A stretch of DNA of 64,000 bases from Asanoa iriomotensis (lineage in GTDB: Bacteria > Actinomycetota > Actinomycetes > Mycobacteriales > Micromonosporaceae). How positions within the stretch are numbered: the stretch's first letter is position 1; each line of letters begins with the position of its first letter. The notes beneath the pieces were generated by a model that worked only from the letters and a program-made list of their open reading frames with translations, made no database searches and was not told where the DNA came from. The stretch is from positions 1 to 64,000 of the forward strand of contig NZ_BONC01000016.1 of assembly GCF_016862515.1 (NCBI RefSeq), given 5' to 3'. Shown piece after piece: positions 8,664 through 17,203 of this stretch. Both the position numbers and the translations under genes were made by a program.

Positions 8664-9083
8664 CTACTCCGTTGTGGTGATCCGCTGGACCAGATAAAGA
8701 TCATCAGAAACGTCGTGCGCGGGCACGGCCACGGCGTGAACTGGGAACGTGATGGCCTGCGTCGTAAAGCCCCAAGGCCTGTTCTCCCAGGCGCTCACTC
8801 GCACATGGCCTTCCCCGACGGCCACCTGCTCGATGATCACCGAGTAGCCGCCCGTCGGACGCCAACCAAGAGCCAGCATCACCACCAGCTCGGATGCCCA
8901 GTCGACGGCTGGGACCTGCGGAGCGGGGCGTTGGCCGCTCGTCATCGTCGTCCAGCGCCCCACCCACTCATCTTCGGTGCGCACCAGGAAGAGCCCGGCT
9001 TCCGGGTAGGAGCTGTCGATGGAGTGCGCGCAGCCGAGGAACAGGCTGCGAAATGCAATGGGCGAAGCAGCGGGACCGACCAT
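8664..9083 (-). CDS. PrcB C-terminal-domain-like protein
   Basis: 139 residues. The central GGYSVIIEQV segment, then beta strands VRVSAWENRPWG and a late Pro-Val-His-Ala-Val-Ala-Val-Pro motif, resemble the PrcB_C domain found in proteins linked to spirochete protease complexes and in many actinomycete orphans. There is no signal peptide or membrane segment. It abuts the DUF4097 remnant on the same strand. Its function is unknown. Confidence 0.65.
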   Translation of the reverse strand: MVGPAASPIAFRSLFLGCAHSIDSSYPEAGLFLVRTEDEWVGRWTTMTSGQRPAPQVPAVDWASELVVMLALGWRPTGGYSVIIEQVAVGEGHVRVSAWENRPWGFTTQAITFPVHAVAVPAHDVSDDLYLVQRITTTE

Positions 9084-9125
9084 CGATGAACCGTAGCAAT
9101 TAACGAGACGACGCCCCCGCCACGA

Positions 9126-10808
9126 TCACGGGCGTGGATTCCGCACACGCGCGCCCGCATGCGGCAGGTCCGTGGCGAACAGGTTGTGGAGGAGTTGGAT
9201 CGCGATCGAGCCCTCGCCGACCGCTGATGCCAGGCGTTTCACCGAACCGTGGCGGACGTCGCCCGCCGCGAAGACTCCCGGCATGCTCGTTTCGAGGAGG
9301 AACGGGCGGCGAGCCAGCGGCCACGCACGAACGTCCTCACCCGTAAGGAGAAAGCCCTGCGCATCCCGGTCGATCTCCGGCGGCAGCCACTCGGTGAACG
9401 GGCGCGCACCGATCATCACGAACAGCCCATCCGCGTCGACGGTCTCCTCGGCAACGCCACGAAGCACGAGACGCTCCAACGACCCGCTGCCACCGCCGCC
9501 GACGATCTCGGTGCCGAGGCGGACCGATACGTTCGGCGTCGCCTCCACCTCGCGGACCAGATAGTGCGACATCCCGGCGGCGAGTGACGAGGCCCGGACC
9601 ACGAGCGTCACGCGTCTCGCGTAGCGAGCGAGATAAACGGCCGCCTGCCCGGCCGAGTTCGCGCCCCCGAGCACATAGACGTCACGACCGACCATCGCCG
9701 GCGCCTCGGACATCGGGCCGCCGTAGAAGACGCCCGCGCCGTTCAACGCCTCGAGGGTCGGGACGCCCAGCCGGCGATAGTCGGCGCCCGTCGCGATCAA
9801 CACCGCGCGGGCGCGTACGCGGCCGCTGTCGGAAAGGGTGACGGCAAGTCCGTCGCCCTCGCGCCGCAACTGCGTCACTCTTTGCATGAACGCGAAGTTC
9901 GCTCCGAAGATCCAAGCCTGGTCGTACGCCCGCTGAGCCAGCCGCCGACCGCTGACACCTCGGGGGAAGCCGAGGTAATTGCGAATCAGTGAGCTTGATG
10001 TCGCCTGGCCGCCGATCCCGCCCTCGTCGACGACCAGGGTGCGCAACCCTTCCGAAGCGCCGTAAACGGCCGCCGACAGACCGGCCGGTCCCGCGCCGAC
10101 GATGACGAGGTCGAAATCGATCCGGTCCGGGTTGACGGCGGAGCCGGCCGCCGTTGCGAGGTCGACGTTGCTGGGGTCCGTCAGGACCTTCCCGTTGGGA
10201 AAGATGACGACCGGGAGCGGTTCCCGGGCATCCGCATCAGCGAGCAGAGTGCGTCCCTCGTTCGAGTCGGCCAGGCAGAACGAGTGCGGGATCGCGCAGC
10301 GGCCAAGCAGGTTGCGGAGCTCATAAGCCCTGCCGGACCAGGACTCGCCGACGATGTGGATCGTGTAGGGCAGCGCGCGCCGCGCGTCGGCCCACCCGAG
10401 CAGCAAGCTCGAGATCGCATGGTGAAAAGCCTCGTCCGGTGGCTCCGACGGCCGCAGCACGTAATGGTCGATGCGGGCGCGGGCCATCGAGTCGAAGATC
10501 GCCTGGCCCGTCTCCGGGTCGCCCCAATCGCCCCACGCGATGACAAGTCCGCGCTTCGCGTGGGGATGAAGGCGACGCGCCGCGTCCAGCAACTCGATGC
10601 CGGTCGCTCCGGACGGCCGCTGTCCCGAAAGGACCAACGCGACCTCGTCGCCAGAATCGGAAAGGTCTTCGAGGCAGGCCTGCGCCTCCTGCGGCGAGTG
10701 AAAACTCATGACGCGGTAATGCCGCCCATAGCGGTCGCGCAACTCCCGCTCGACATCACGAAGTGCGCCCGCATCCTGATCTACGGCGACAAGCACCGGA
10801 CGAGACAC
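9126..10808 (-). CDS. Receiver-like / thioredoxin-like / FAD-dependent oxidoreductase fusion
   Basis: About 560 residues from GTG 10808 (the frame is open further upstream but has no family-like sequence there). Order: a response-regulator-like N-terminal domain (about 1-125), a thioredoxin-fold segment (about 140-220), then a thioredoxin-reductase-like FAD/NAD(P)H domain with GAGPAGLSA near 235, a second nucleotide site LGGANSAGQAA and a C-terminal AGDVRHGS motif. Two hallmarks are missing. The position where receivers have the phospho-acceptor Asp reads VLSGQRPSG, and the reductase CxxC is replaced by GAGVFYGG. It belongs to the fused response regulator/thioredoxin-reductase class, but probably neither is phosphorylated nor reduces a disulfide by the usual mechanism (inference). 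Confidence 0.82.
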   Translation of the reverse strand: MSRPVLVAVDQDAGALRDVERELRDRYGRHYRVMSFHSPQEAQACLEDLSDSGDEVALVLSGQRPSGATGIELLDAARRLHPHAKRGLVIAWGDWGDPETGQAIFDSMARARIDHYVLRPSEPPDEAFHHAISSLLLGWADARRALPYTIHIVGESWSGRAYELRNLLGRCAIPHSFCLADSNEGRTLLADADAREPLPVVIFPNGKVLTDPSNVDLATAAGSAVNPDRIDFDLVIVGAGPAGLSAAVYGASEGLRTLVVDEGGIGGQATSSSLIRNYLGFPRGVSGRRLAQRAYDQAWIFGANFAFMQRVTQLRREGDGLAVTLSDSGRVRARAVLIATGADYRRLGVPTLEALNGAGVFYGGPMSEAPAMVGRDVYVLGGANSAGQAAVYLARYARRVTLVVRASSLAAGMSHYLVREVEATPNVSVRLGTEIVGGGGSGSLERLVLRGVAEETVDADGLFVMIGARPFTEWLPPEIDRDAQGFLLTGEDVRAWPLARRPFLLETSMPGVFAAGDVRHGSVKRLASAVGEGSIAIQLLHNLFATDLPHAGARVRNPRP

Positions 10809-10836
10809 GCAGTCAACTTTACGCCAGGCAAAAGGC

Positions 10837-10869
10837 GACCGCGCCGGACATGGAAGAGCCGGCGCGGTC
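10837..10869 (-). terminator. Intrinsic terminator of the DUF1579-like gene
   Basis: Arms of 11 bases (10837-10847 and 10859-10869) with an 11-base loop. Read on the minus strand the stem is followed by a short TTTT run at 10831-10834. It lies between the DUF1579-like gene and the oxidoreductase fusion. Confidence 0.8.
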
Positions 10870-10876
10870 GACATCA

Positions 10877-11332
10877 CTACCGGCTGAAGGTGGCCGTCCA
10901 GTTCGTTTCCCAGGTCTCGCCGCCGTCCTGCGAGAAGGACTGCTGCCAGGTCGGGTGGGCCGGATCCGTCTTGTTCCATTCGTAGCGGACGCGAATCGGG
11001 CGACCTTCCCACGTGTCGTCGCACTCGAAGCGGCCGACACCGCCGTCGAAGCGGCCCACCACCGGGTTGTCGAGTTGGCCGCCGCTCGTCTTCGACGCCC
11101 ACCAGATGCGCCAGACCTGCTCCGCCGGGTCGTACAGGCGCAGCGCCAGCCCCTCCAGGTCGCGCTCCGGGGCGCGCAGCACGTCGAAGACGCCCGTGCC
11201 GTCCAGCAGGACCTGGCAGTCGAGGGTCGCCGCGAACTCGTACCACTCATCCTGTCCTGCCAGCACCTTCGTCAGTCGCCGCTGGCGGCTCGTCCAGTGG
11301 CCCGTGAGGAATTCGAAGTCGGTGTTCGTCAT
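10877..11332 (-). CDS. DUF1579-like / calycin-fold protein
   Basis: 151 residues from ATG 11332. The opening FEFLTGHWTS, the Trp-rich YDPAEQVWRIWWAS and the ending SQDGGETWETNW are typical of small actinomycete DUF1579-like proteins with a lipocalin-type barrel. No signal peptide is seen. It is divergent from a WYL-domain regulator with an inverted repeat between them, so it is probably the regulator's target. The ligand is unknown. Confidence 0.7.
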   Translation of the reverse strand: MTNTDFEFLTGHWTSRQRRLTKVLAGQDEWYEFAATLDCQVLLDGTGVFDVLRAPERDLEGLALRLYDPAEQVWRIWWASKTSGGQLDNPVVGRFDGGVGRFECDDTWEGRPIRVRYEWNKTDPAHPTWQQSFSQDGGETWETNWTATFSR

Positions 11333-11357
11333 GAGCAGTGACGCTAGGGCCGTACAC

Positions 11358-11374
11358 CTGACATCTTTTGTCAG
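11358..11374. promoter_or_regulatory. Inverted repeat in divergent promoter region
   Basis: CTGACA and TGTCAG arms with a 5-base spacer (11358-11374) sit between the starts of the DUF1579-like gene and the WYL regulator, only 23 bases before the latter. Probable operator of the WYL protein. Confidence 0.6.
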
Positions 11375-11396
11375 TGGTCGCCGGCAGAATTCGGCC

Positions 11397-12356
11397 ATGC
11401 GCGCCGATCGGTTGTTGTCCCTCGTGCTCCTGCTGCAGAGCCGGGGGCGGTTGAGCGCGACCGCGCTCGCCAACGAGCTCGACGTCTCCGTGCGCACCGT
11501 CTATCGCGACATGGTCGCGCTCGGGACCGCCGGCATTCCGGTGTACGCGGACGCGCGCGGCTACCAACTCGTCGACGGCTTCCGCACCCAGCTCACCGGC
11601 CTCACCGCCGACGAGGCCCGCGGGCTCGTGCTGACCGGGCTGCCCGGCGCCGCCGCCGCGCTCGGGCTCGCGGAAGCCGTCGCCGCGGCCCAGCTCAAGC
11701 TCGACGCCGCGCTGCCCGACGCCCTGCGGGAGCGGTCCGCGCGGATGCGGCAGCGATTCCACCTCGACGCGCCCGGCTGGTACCAGGACGGCGACGAAGC
11801 CGATCACCTCAGTGCGGTCGCCGAAGCCGTGTGGGAGCAGCAGATCATCACGATGCGCTACGAGACGTGGTCCGACGTCGTGTCGAGACGGCTCGCGCCG
11901 TACGGCCTGGTGCTCAAGGCCGGCACCTGGTACCTCGTGGCCGCCACCGACGGCGACGTGCGCACCTACAAGGTCAACCAGATCCTCGAGCTGGCCGTGC
12001 TGCCCGAGCGGTTCGAGTGGCCGTTGGGCTTCGACCTCGCGCGGCACTGGCGGGAGCACGTCGTGGCGTTCCGGACCCGCCTGCACCAGGGCACGGCCGT
12101 CGTGCGGTTCGCGCCGGCCGCACTGCCGCGGCTGCCGCACCTGATGGGTCGCGCGGTCGCCGAGGCGGCCACCGCCGGCGAGGTCCAGCCCGACGGCTGG
12201 ACACTGGCCACGGTCCCGATCGAGTCGGAGAGCCACGCCGAAGGCGCGTTCCTGCGCCTCGGCGCGCAGGCCGAGGTGCTGCGGCCCGAGTCGTTGCGGG
12301 CCCGGATCGGGGCCACCGTCAGCACCCTCGCCACGCTCTACGAGCTGGCAGGATGA
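11397..12356 (+). CDS. WYL-domain transcriptional regulator (DeoR-type helix-turn-helix)
   Basis: 319 residues. The N-terminal winged helix (about 1-60) shows MRADRLLSLVLLLQ and the recognition helix SVRTVYRDMVAL typical of this class. The WYL domain (about 140-230) contains APYGLVLKAGTWYLVA, and a WCX-like C-terminus follows. WYL domains sense small ligands or nucleic acids. The gene is divergent from the DUF1579-like gene and overlaps the next gene by 4 bases, suggesting local regulation. Confidence 0.9.
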   Translation: MRADRLLSLVLLLQSRGRLSATALANELDVSVRTVYRDMVALGTAGIPVYADARGYQLVDGFRTQLTGLTADEARGLVLTGLPGAAAALGLAEAVAAAQLKLDAALPDALRERSARMRQRFHLDAPGWYQDGDEADHLSAVAEAVWEQQIITMRYETWSDVVSRRLAPYGLVLKAGTWYLVAATDGDVRTYKVNQILELAVLPERFEWPLGFDLARHWREHVVAFRTRLHQGTAVVRFAPAALPRLPHLMGRAVAEAATAGEVQPDGWTLATVPIESESHAEGAFLRLGAQAEVLRPESLRARIGATVSTLATLYELAG

Positions 12357-12985
12357 CGGCTATGCAGGGCATCAGGATCCGCCATCGGGGCAACGAGCCG
12401 CGCGTGCACGAGTCCGCCTACGTCGCGCCGACGGCCACGCTGGTCGGCGACGTGCGGGTCGGCCCGCGGGCGCGGGTGATGTACGGCGCGGTGCTGGACG
12501 CCGAGGGTTCCCACATCGAGCTCGGCGAAGCCACGGTGATCTGCGAGAACGCGGTCCTGCGGGCGTCCGCGGCCACCGGGACCGACCAGCCCGTGGTCCT
12601 CGCCGACCACGTCTTCGTGGGTCCACACGCGACGCTGCTCGGCTGCGAGATCGGGCGGTGCGCCTATCTCGGCACCGCCGCCACCGTGCTGCAGACGGCC
12701 CGGCTGGGCGCGGGAGCGGTGGTCGCCGTCGGTGGGCTGGTGCACGCCCGCACCGTCCTGCCCGACGAGTTCTTCGTGCCGCCACACAACCTCGCGGTCG
12801 GCGACCCGGCCCGCGTGCTGCCGCCCGGCAGCCCCGAGGTGCCCGACGCGATCCGCCAGGTCGGCTTCGCCGCTGTGGCGTTCGGCGTCGATGCACAATG
12901 GACAGACCGGATCAGCAGGTACGAGCGCAGCGCCGAAGTCCGGGTCGCGGAGTTCGGCGCACACGCCGACGACGAAGTTCTTTAG
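12353..12985 (+). CDS. Gamma-carbonic-anhydrase-like hexapeptide-repeat protein
   Basis: 210 residues forming a left-handed beta helix of hexapeptide repeats (APTATLVGDVRVG, then IELGEATVICENAVL, then GPHATLLGCEIG). Members of the gamma-carbonic-anhydrase/PaaY group have this architecture with His metal ligands. His is visible in GPHATL, but the other ligands are not clearly conserved, so catalytic activity is uncertain. A C-terminal helical extension is present. The start overlaps the WYL regulator stop (ATGA), and a second in-frame ATG lies at 12362. Confidence 0.75.
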   Translation: MTAMQGIRIRHRGNEPRVHESAYVAPTATLVGDVRVGPRARVMYGAVLDAEGSHIELGEATVICENAVLRASAATGTDQPVVLADHVFVGPHATLLGCEIGRCAYLGTAATVLQTARLGAGAVVAVGGLVHARTVLPDEFFVPPHNLAVGDPARVLPPGSPEVPDAIRQVGFAAVAFGVDAQWTDRISRYERSAEVRVAEFGAHADDEVL

Positions 12986-13896
12986 GGAATCAACACGATC
13001 TTCCCGCGTACGCCGCCCGCCTCGACGAGCCGGTGCGCCTCCGCGGCCTCGGACAACGGCATCGTGGCCGCGACCCGGGTGCGCAGCTCGCCGGCGGCCG
13101 CCTGACCCACCAACTCGGCCAGCACGTCGCGGTCGAGGTGGATGAGCTGCAGGTGCTGGCGGACGTCGCGGCTCGGATCGGCCGGCGGTGTCGGCCGGGT
13201 CGTCACGACCGCGCCGCCGTCCTTGACGGCCGCGAGCGCCGCGTCGCCGAGCGGCACCGCGTCCAGCACGGCCTCCACCGGCCCGACCGTGCCCAGGTCG
13301 GCGGAACGCGGGATCACCTCGGCCGCACCGAGCGCGCCGACCCACGCCTCGTCGTCGTGGGTGGCGTGAGCGAGCACGCGATGGCCGCGCCGCACGGCCA
13401 ACTCGGTCGCGAACCCGCCGACGCCGCCGCTCGCGCCCGTGACCAGCACCGTCGACGGCTCGTCGAGCGAGAGCATCGCCAGCGCCTGGTGCGCCGTGAC
13501 CGCGTTGAGCGGCAGCGTCGCGGCCGAGGCGACGTCGAGCCCGTCCGGCAGCGGGACCAACCATTGCCCGTCGGCCGCCACGTACTCGGCGTACCCACCG
13601 GGTGTGCCGCGGGTCAGGTACCAGGGAATCATCCCGACGACGCGGTCGCCCACCGTCAGGTCGGCGACGTCGGCACCCACCGAGGCGACCTCACCGGCGA
13701 TGTCCCAACCGGGCAGGAAGGGTGGCGGCACCGGCCCGCCCGGAATCATCCCGACCCGGGCGGCGATGTCGGCCGGCTGCACGCAGACGGCCCGCACCCG
13801 CACCACGACCTGCCCCGCACCCGCCACCGGATCGGGCAACTCGGCCACTCGCAGCCCGTCGGGTCCACCAAGCTCAGCGACGATCACTCCATACAT
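12982..13896 (-). CDS. NADP-dependent quinone-oxidoreductase-like zinc-free alcohol dehydrogenase
   Basis: 304 residues from ATG 13896 (the frame is open to 13929). An MDR-superfamily fold: GroES-like N-terminus with GWDIAGEVASVG and VGDRVVGMIP, then a Rossmann domain with VTGASGGVGGFA near the middle. The lobe of Cys residues that binds structural zinc is absent, as in quinone oxidoreductases. Its substrate is unknown. It overlaps the convergent hexapeptide gene by 4 bases. Confidence 0.85.
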   Translation of the reverse strand: MYGVIVAELGGPDGLRVAELPDPVAGAGQVVVRVRAVCVQPADIAARVGMIPGGPVPPPFLPGWDIAGEVASVGADVADLTVGDRVVGMIPWYLTRGTPGGYAEYVAADGQWLVPLPDGLDVASAATLPLNAVTAHQALAMLSLDEPSTVLVTGASGGVGGFATELAVRRGHRVLAHATHDDEAWVGALGAAEVIPRSADLGTVGPVEAVLDAVPLGDAALAAVKDGGAVVTTRPTPPADPSRDVRQHLQLIHLDRDVLAELVGQAAAGELRTRVAATMPLSEAAEAHRLVEAGGVRGKIVLIP

Positions 13897-13946
13897 CGGT
13901 CCAGTATGGACGTGAAGGCGCGGCAGCAAAAGATCACAGTGGACGG

Positions 13947-14960
13947 TCAGTGGAGCGGCGGCGTGCGGCCGTCGAACCAGTTGTCGGCGCGCTGTGCCGT
14001 CGCCATCTCCCGATCGCCGACGACGCGCAGCGCGTCCAGCTCCGCCACCTGCTCGGCCGTGAGCCTCAGCTCGGCCGCGGCCGCGTTCTCGGCCACGTAC
14101 GCCGCCCGCCTGGTGCCCGGGATCGGCACGACGTCCGGCGCCTTGGCCAGCAGCCAGGCCAGCGCGACCTGCCCGGGCTTGGCGCCGAGCTCACCGGCGA
14201 TGCGCCGCACCACGTCGACCGTGCTCAGGTTCTGCCGCAGGTTCTCGTCGGAGTAGCGCGGGATGCCGCGGCGGAAGTCGTTCGCCGGCAGGTCGGCCGT
14301 CGACGCGATCGCACCGGTCAACGCGCCCCGGCCGAGCGGGCTGTATGGCACCACGCTGATCCCGAGCTCCCGCGTCACCGGCAGGATCTCGCGCTCGATG
14401 TCGCGTGTCCACAGTGACCACTCGGTCTGCAGCGCGGTGATCGGGTGCACCGCCACCGCCCGGCGCAGCGTGTCGGGGTGGGCCTCGGACACGCCGAGGT
14501 GGCGCACCTTGCCCTCGCGGACCAGGTCGGCCATCGCGCCGACGGTCTCCTCGATCGGCGTGTTCGGGTCGATCCGGTGGATGTAGTAGATGTCGACGTG
14601 GTCGGTGCCCAGGCGCCGCAGGGACCGCTCGATCCGCCGGCGCACGTAGGCCGGCGAGCCGTCGATCCGCGCGGTGCCGGTGCCGTGCGGCGCCTCCACG
14701 ATGCCGAACTTGGTGGCGATCACCACCTGGTCCCGCCGGCCGGCCACCGCCTCACCGACGATGATCTCGCTGTCGCCGTACCCGTCGGCGGTGTCGATCA
14801 TGGTGACCCCGCTGGCGAGCGCCTGGTCGACGATCTCGCGGGCCGCCTGCCGAGGGTCGTAGCCGCTCTGGCCGTACGGGTTGAGGAAGCTCATCGCCCC
14901 GAAACCGACCGCGCCGACGGCCAGCTTGTCCGGACCCAGATAGCGAACCGGAATGGTCAT
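13947..14960 (-). CDS. Aldo/keto reductase
   Basis: 337 residues, full length. The (beta/alpha)8 signatures are all visible: MIDTADGYG with the catalytic Asp and Tyr, VIATKFG with the Lys, YYIHRIDP for the His position, then [10 protein letters not shown] and the cofactor segment [13 protein letters not shown]. It matches the AKR class that reduces aldehydes and ketones with NADPH. The gene faces a TetR regulator and two copies of a palindromic operator lie between them, so it is probably the regulator's main target. Confidence 0.92.
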   Translation of the reverse strand: MTIPVRYLGPDKLAVGAVGFGAMSFLNPYGQSGYDPRQAAREIVDQALASGVTMIDTADGYGDSEIIVGEAVAGRRDQVVIATKFGIVEAPHGTGTARIDGSPAYVRRRIERSLRRLGTDHVDIYYIHRIDPNTPIEETVGAMADLVREGKVRHLGVSEAHPDTLRRAVAVHPITALQTEWSLWTRDIEREILPVTRELGISVVPYSPLGRGALTGAIASTADLPANDFRRGIPRYSDENLRQNLSTVDVVRRIAGELGAKPGQVALAWLLAKAPDVVPIPGTRRAAYVAENAAAAELRLTAEQVAELDALRVVGDREMATAQRADNWFDGRTPPLH

Positions 14961-14980
14961 GTCGTCCCTCCGATGAAGTT

Positions 14981-15019
14981 TGTCCTCACCTGAGGACACT
15001 ATGTCCGCACCTGGGGACA
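14981..15019. promoter_or_regulatory. Two tandem palindromic operators between AKR and TetR genes
   Basis: Site 1 has arms TGTCCTCA and TGAGGACA around CC (14981-14998, perfect). Site 2 is TGTCCGCA/TGGGGACA around CC (15002-15019, one mismatched pair). Their centres are 21 bases apart, two helical turns. This fits cooperative TetR binding that covers both divergent promoters. Confidence 0.8.
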
Positions 15020-15047
15020 TCGCAAGCCGAACGGCTAACCTGGCGGG

Positions 15048-15626
15048 GTGACCAGCACCACTTCCGATGCCCGCGACGCCCGCGAACCGGCCAGGCGCGA
15101 CTCCGCCGCGAGTCGGCGGGCGATCCTCGACGCCGCCGCCGACCTGTTCTGCCGGTCCGGCTACGACGGCGCCGGCACCCGCGACATCGCCCGTGCCGCG
15201 GGCGTCGACGCCCGTCTGATCACCCGCTACTTCGGCTCCAAGGAGCAGCTGTTCGCCGAGGTGGTCGACGAGCTGTTCGCCAAGACGCTGCTGATGACGC
15301 CCGAGCACACCGCCGAGGCGGCAACGGAGCTGCTCACCGCCGCACCGCCGGCCCGCGACGGCATGATCCTCACGCTGCGCTCGGCCGCCAACCCGCGCGC
15401 GGCGGAGATCATGCGCGAGCACGTCGAGCGCCACTACCAGCGGGAGCTGGCCGAGGGCCTGCCCGGCGCCGACGACCGGGCGGGCCGCGCGGCGCTCCTG
15501 ATCGCCATCTGTGCGGGCGTCCAACTCATGCGCAACGTGCTGCACGACGAGGCCCTGACCGACGCGCGACACCTGGCGCCGTATCTCCGCAAGGCCCTCG
15601 ACGCGGTGGCCTACGAGGACAGCTGA
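15048..15626 (+). CDS. TetR family transcriptional regulator
   Basis: 192 residues. The helix-turn-helix lies at about residues 19-65: [27 protein letters not shown], given here in part as [19 protein letters not shown], with recognition-helix residues [15 protein letters not shown]. The remainder is the helical ligand and dimer domain. It is divergent from the aldo/keto reductase with two operator copies between. The 3' end overlaps the convergent acyltransferase gene by 16 bases. Confidence 0.9.
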   Translation: MTSTTSDARDAREPARRDSAASRRAILDAAADLFCRSGYDGAGTRDIARAAGVDARLITRYFGSKEQLFAEVVDELFAKTLLMTPEHTAEAATELLTAAPPARDGMILTLRSAANPRAAEIMREHVERHYQRELAEGLPGADDRAGRAALLIAICAGVQLMRNVLHDEALTDARHLAPYLRKALDAVAYEDS

Positions 15627-16252
15627 GCCGCCGCGGCCTCGAGGTCGTCGACGGTGCCGGACATGATCGTGCGGACGTGCGCGGTGATGCTTGCGGCCGG
15701 CCAGTCCCACCACGCGAGCGCCAGCAGGCGGGCCACGTCCTCGTCGCTGTAGCGGCGGCGGATGAGCCGGGCGGGGTTGCCGCCGACGATGCCGTAGTCG
15801 GGCACGTCGTCGACGACAACCGAGCCGGAGGCGATGACCGCGCCGCTGCCGATCCGTACACCTGGCATCACCATGGCGCGATAACCGAACCAGACGTCGT
15901 GGCCCACCACCGTGTCGCCCCGGGCGGGCAAACCCGTGATCAGGTCGAAGTGCTCGGACCATGAACCACCCATGATCGGGAAGGGGTACGTGGACGGCCC
16001 GTCCATGCGGTGGTTGGCGCCGTTCATGATGAACCGCACGCCCTCGCCCAGGGCGCAGAACTTGCCGATCACGAGCCGTTCAGGCCCGTAGTGGTAGAGC
16101 ACGTTCCGGGTCTCGAACGCCGTCGGATCGTCGGGGTCGTCGTAGTAGGAGAACTCGCCGACCTCGATCAAGGGCGAGGTGACCAGCGGCTTGAGCAGCA
16201 CCACCCGCAGCTGGCCGGGGATGGGATGCAGGACGTTCGGGTCGGCTGTCAT
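15611..16252 (-). CDS. CatB/Vat-type xenobiotic acyltransferase
   Basis: 213 residues of the hexapeptide-repeat xenobiotic acetyltransferase group, which includes chloramphenicol and streptogramin A acetyltransferases. Signatures: [34 protein letters not shown] with the conserved catalytic-type His, and [17 protein letters not shown]. The level of identity to known resistance enzymes cannot be judged here, so resistance is a hypothesis. A good ribosome site (GAGGAAGCG) precedes the ATG. Confidence 0.85.
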   Translation of the reverse strand: MTADPNVLHPIPGQLRVVLLKPLVTSPLIEVGEFSYYDDPDDPTAFETRNVLYHYGPERLVIGKFCALGEGVRFIMNGANHRMDGPSTYPFPIMGGSWSEHFDLITGLPARGDTVVGHDVWFGYRAMVMPGVRIGSGAVIASGSVVVDDVPDYGIVGGNPARLIRRRYSDEDVARLLALAWWDWPAASITAHVRTIMSGTVDDLEAAAAQLSS

Positions 16253-16264
16253 GGACTCGCTTCC

Positions 16265-17101
16265 TCAGTCGGCGGCGGGGCGGATGATGATGTCGCCGTG
16301 CCGGGTACGGGCGTGGACGGTCACCTCGTCGCCGGACGGCTTCGCGCCGCCACCTGACGAGACGTAGTCGCGCACCGATCCTCGCTCGCTCTTGACGGCC
16401 ACGTACGCCGTGCTGTTCTCGCTGATCCCGACCTCGATGTTGCCCGAGCCGTTGGACAGGTCGGCCTGGCCGCGGGTCATCCGGCCGATCCGGATGCCGC
16501 CGCTGGCGGTGCCGGCGGTGACGCCGGCGTCGGCGCGGTCGACGTCGAAGTCGCAGCTCGCGCTGCGCAGGCTCAGGTCGGCGTGGGCGTGGCCGATCCA
16601 CGCCCGTCCGCCCGAGTTCTCGACGGCGGCAGGTCCCTCGACCTCGCCGATCCGCAGGTCGAACGCCCCGCCGTCGACGTCGGCGCGCCCGGCGACGTGG
16701 CCGACCGCGACCTGACCGGAGGCGATGTTGGCCCGCAGCGCGCTCACGCGGTCTAGCCGGACCTGGCCCGACGCCATGTGCAGGTCGCTGTCGCCCAGAA
16801 CCCCGTCGGCCCGGATGTCCGAATGCGCGAGATAGGCGGCCAGGCTGGACCCGGCCGGCAGGTCGATCGTGATGGCGACGGAGCCCGCCTTGTCGCCCGA
16901 GGTGGTGGTCTTGACCGAGAGTCGGCCGGCGGCGAAGTCGACCTTGGTCTTCTCGGCGACCTTGGCGTCCTTGCGGCTGGCGGCGTCGATGGGCTCGACC
17001 GTCACCACGGTGTCGGCGCGGTCGGTTGCGACGACCCGCACGTGGGCGCCGGCGACCTCGACGGTGGCGGCGATGGGCTCGGGGGTGGCGAAGCTGGGCA
17101 T
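16265..17101 (-). CDS. DUF4097 family beta-strand-repeat protein
   Basis: 278 residues from ATG 17101 behind a GAGGAGAAC ribosome site. The protein is a run of short beta-helix-type repeats (SGQVRLDRVSALRANIASGQ, then GSGNIEVGISEN) ending RTRHGDIIIRPAAD. There is no signal peptide, so it is likely cytoplasmic, although relatives are called adhesin-like. It is followed at 12 bases by the acyltransferase gene on the same strand. A broken relative lies at 8463-8663. Confidence 0.85.
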   Translation of the reverse strand: MPSFATPEPIAATVEVAGAHVRVVATDRADTVVTVEPIDAASRKDAKVAEKTKVDFAAGRLSVKTTTSGDKAGSVAITIDLPAGSSLAAYLAHSDIRADGVLGDSDLHMASGQVRLDRVSALRANIASGQVAVGHVAGRADVDGGAFDLRIGEVEGPAAVENSGGRAWIGHAHADLSLRSASCDFDVDRADAGVTAGTASGGIRIGRMTRGQADLSNGSGNIEVGISENSTAYVAVKSERGSVRDYVSSGGGAKPSGDEVTVHARTRHGDIIIRPAAD

Positions 17102-17203
17102 GGCGGCGTTCTCCTCGTTCGTCGTCCGTCGGCGGTGTGCCGTGGGACAACCATCGGCGCCGGGTCCGCCACCGACCTGACACGCTGCTGACACGCCTTT
17201 CCG

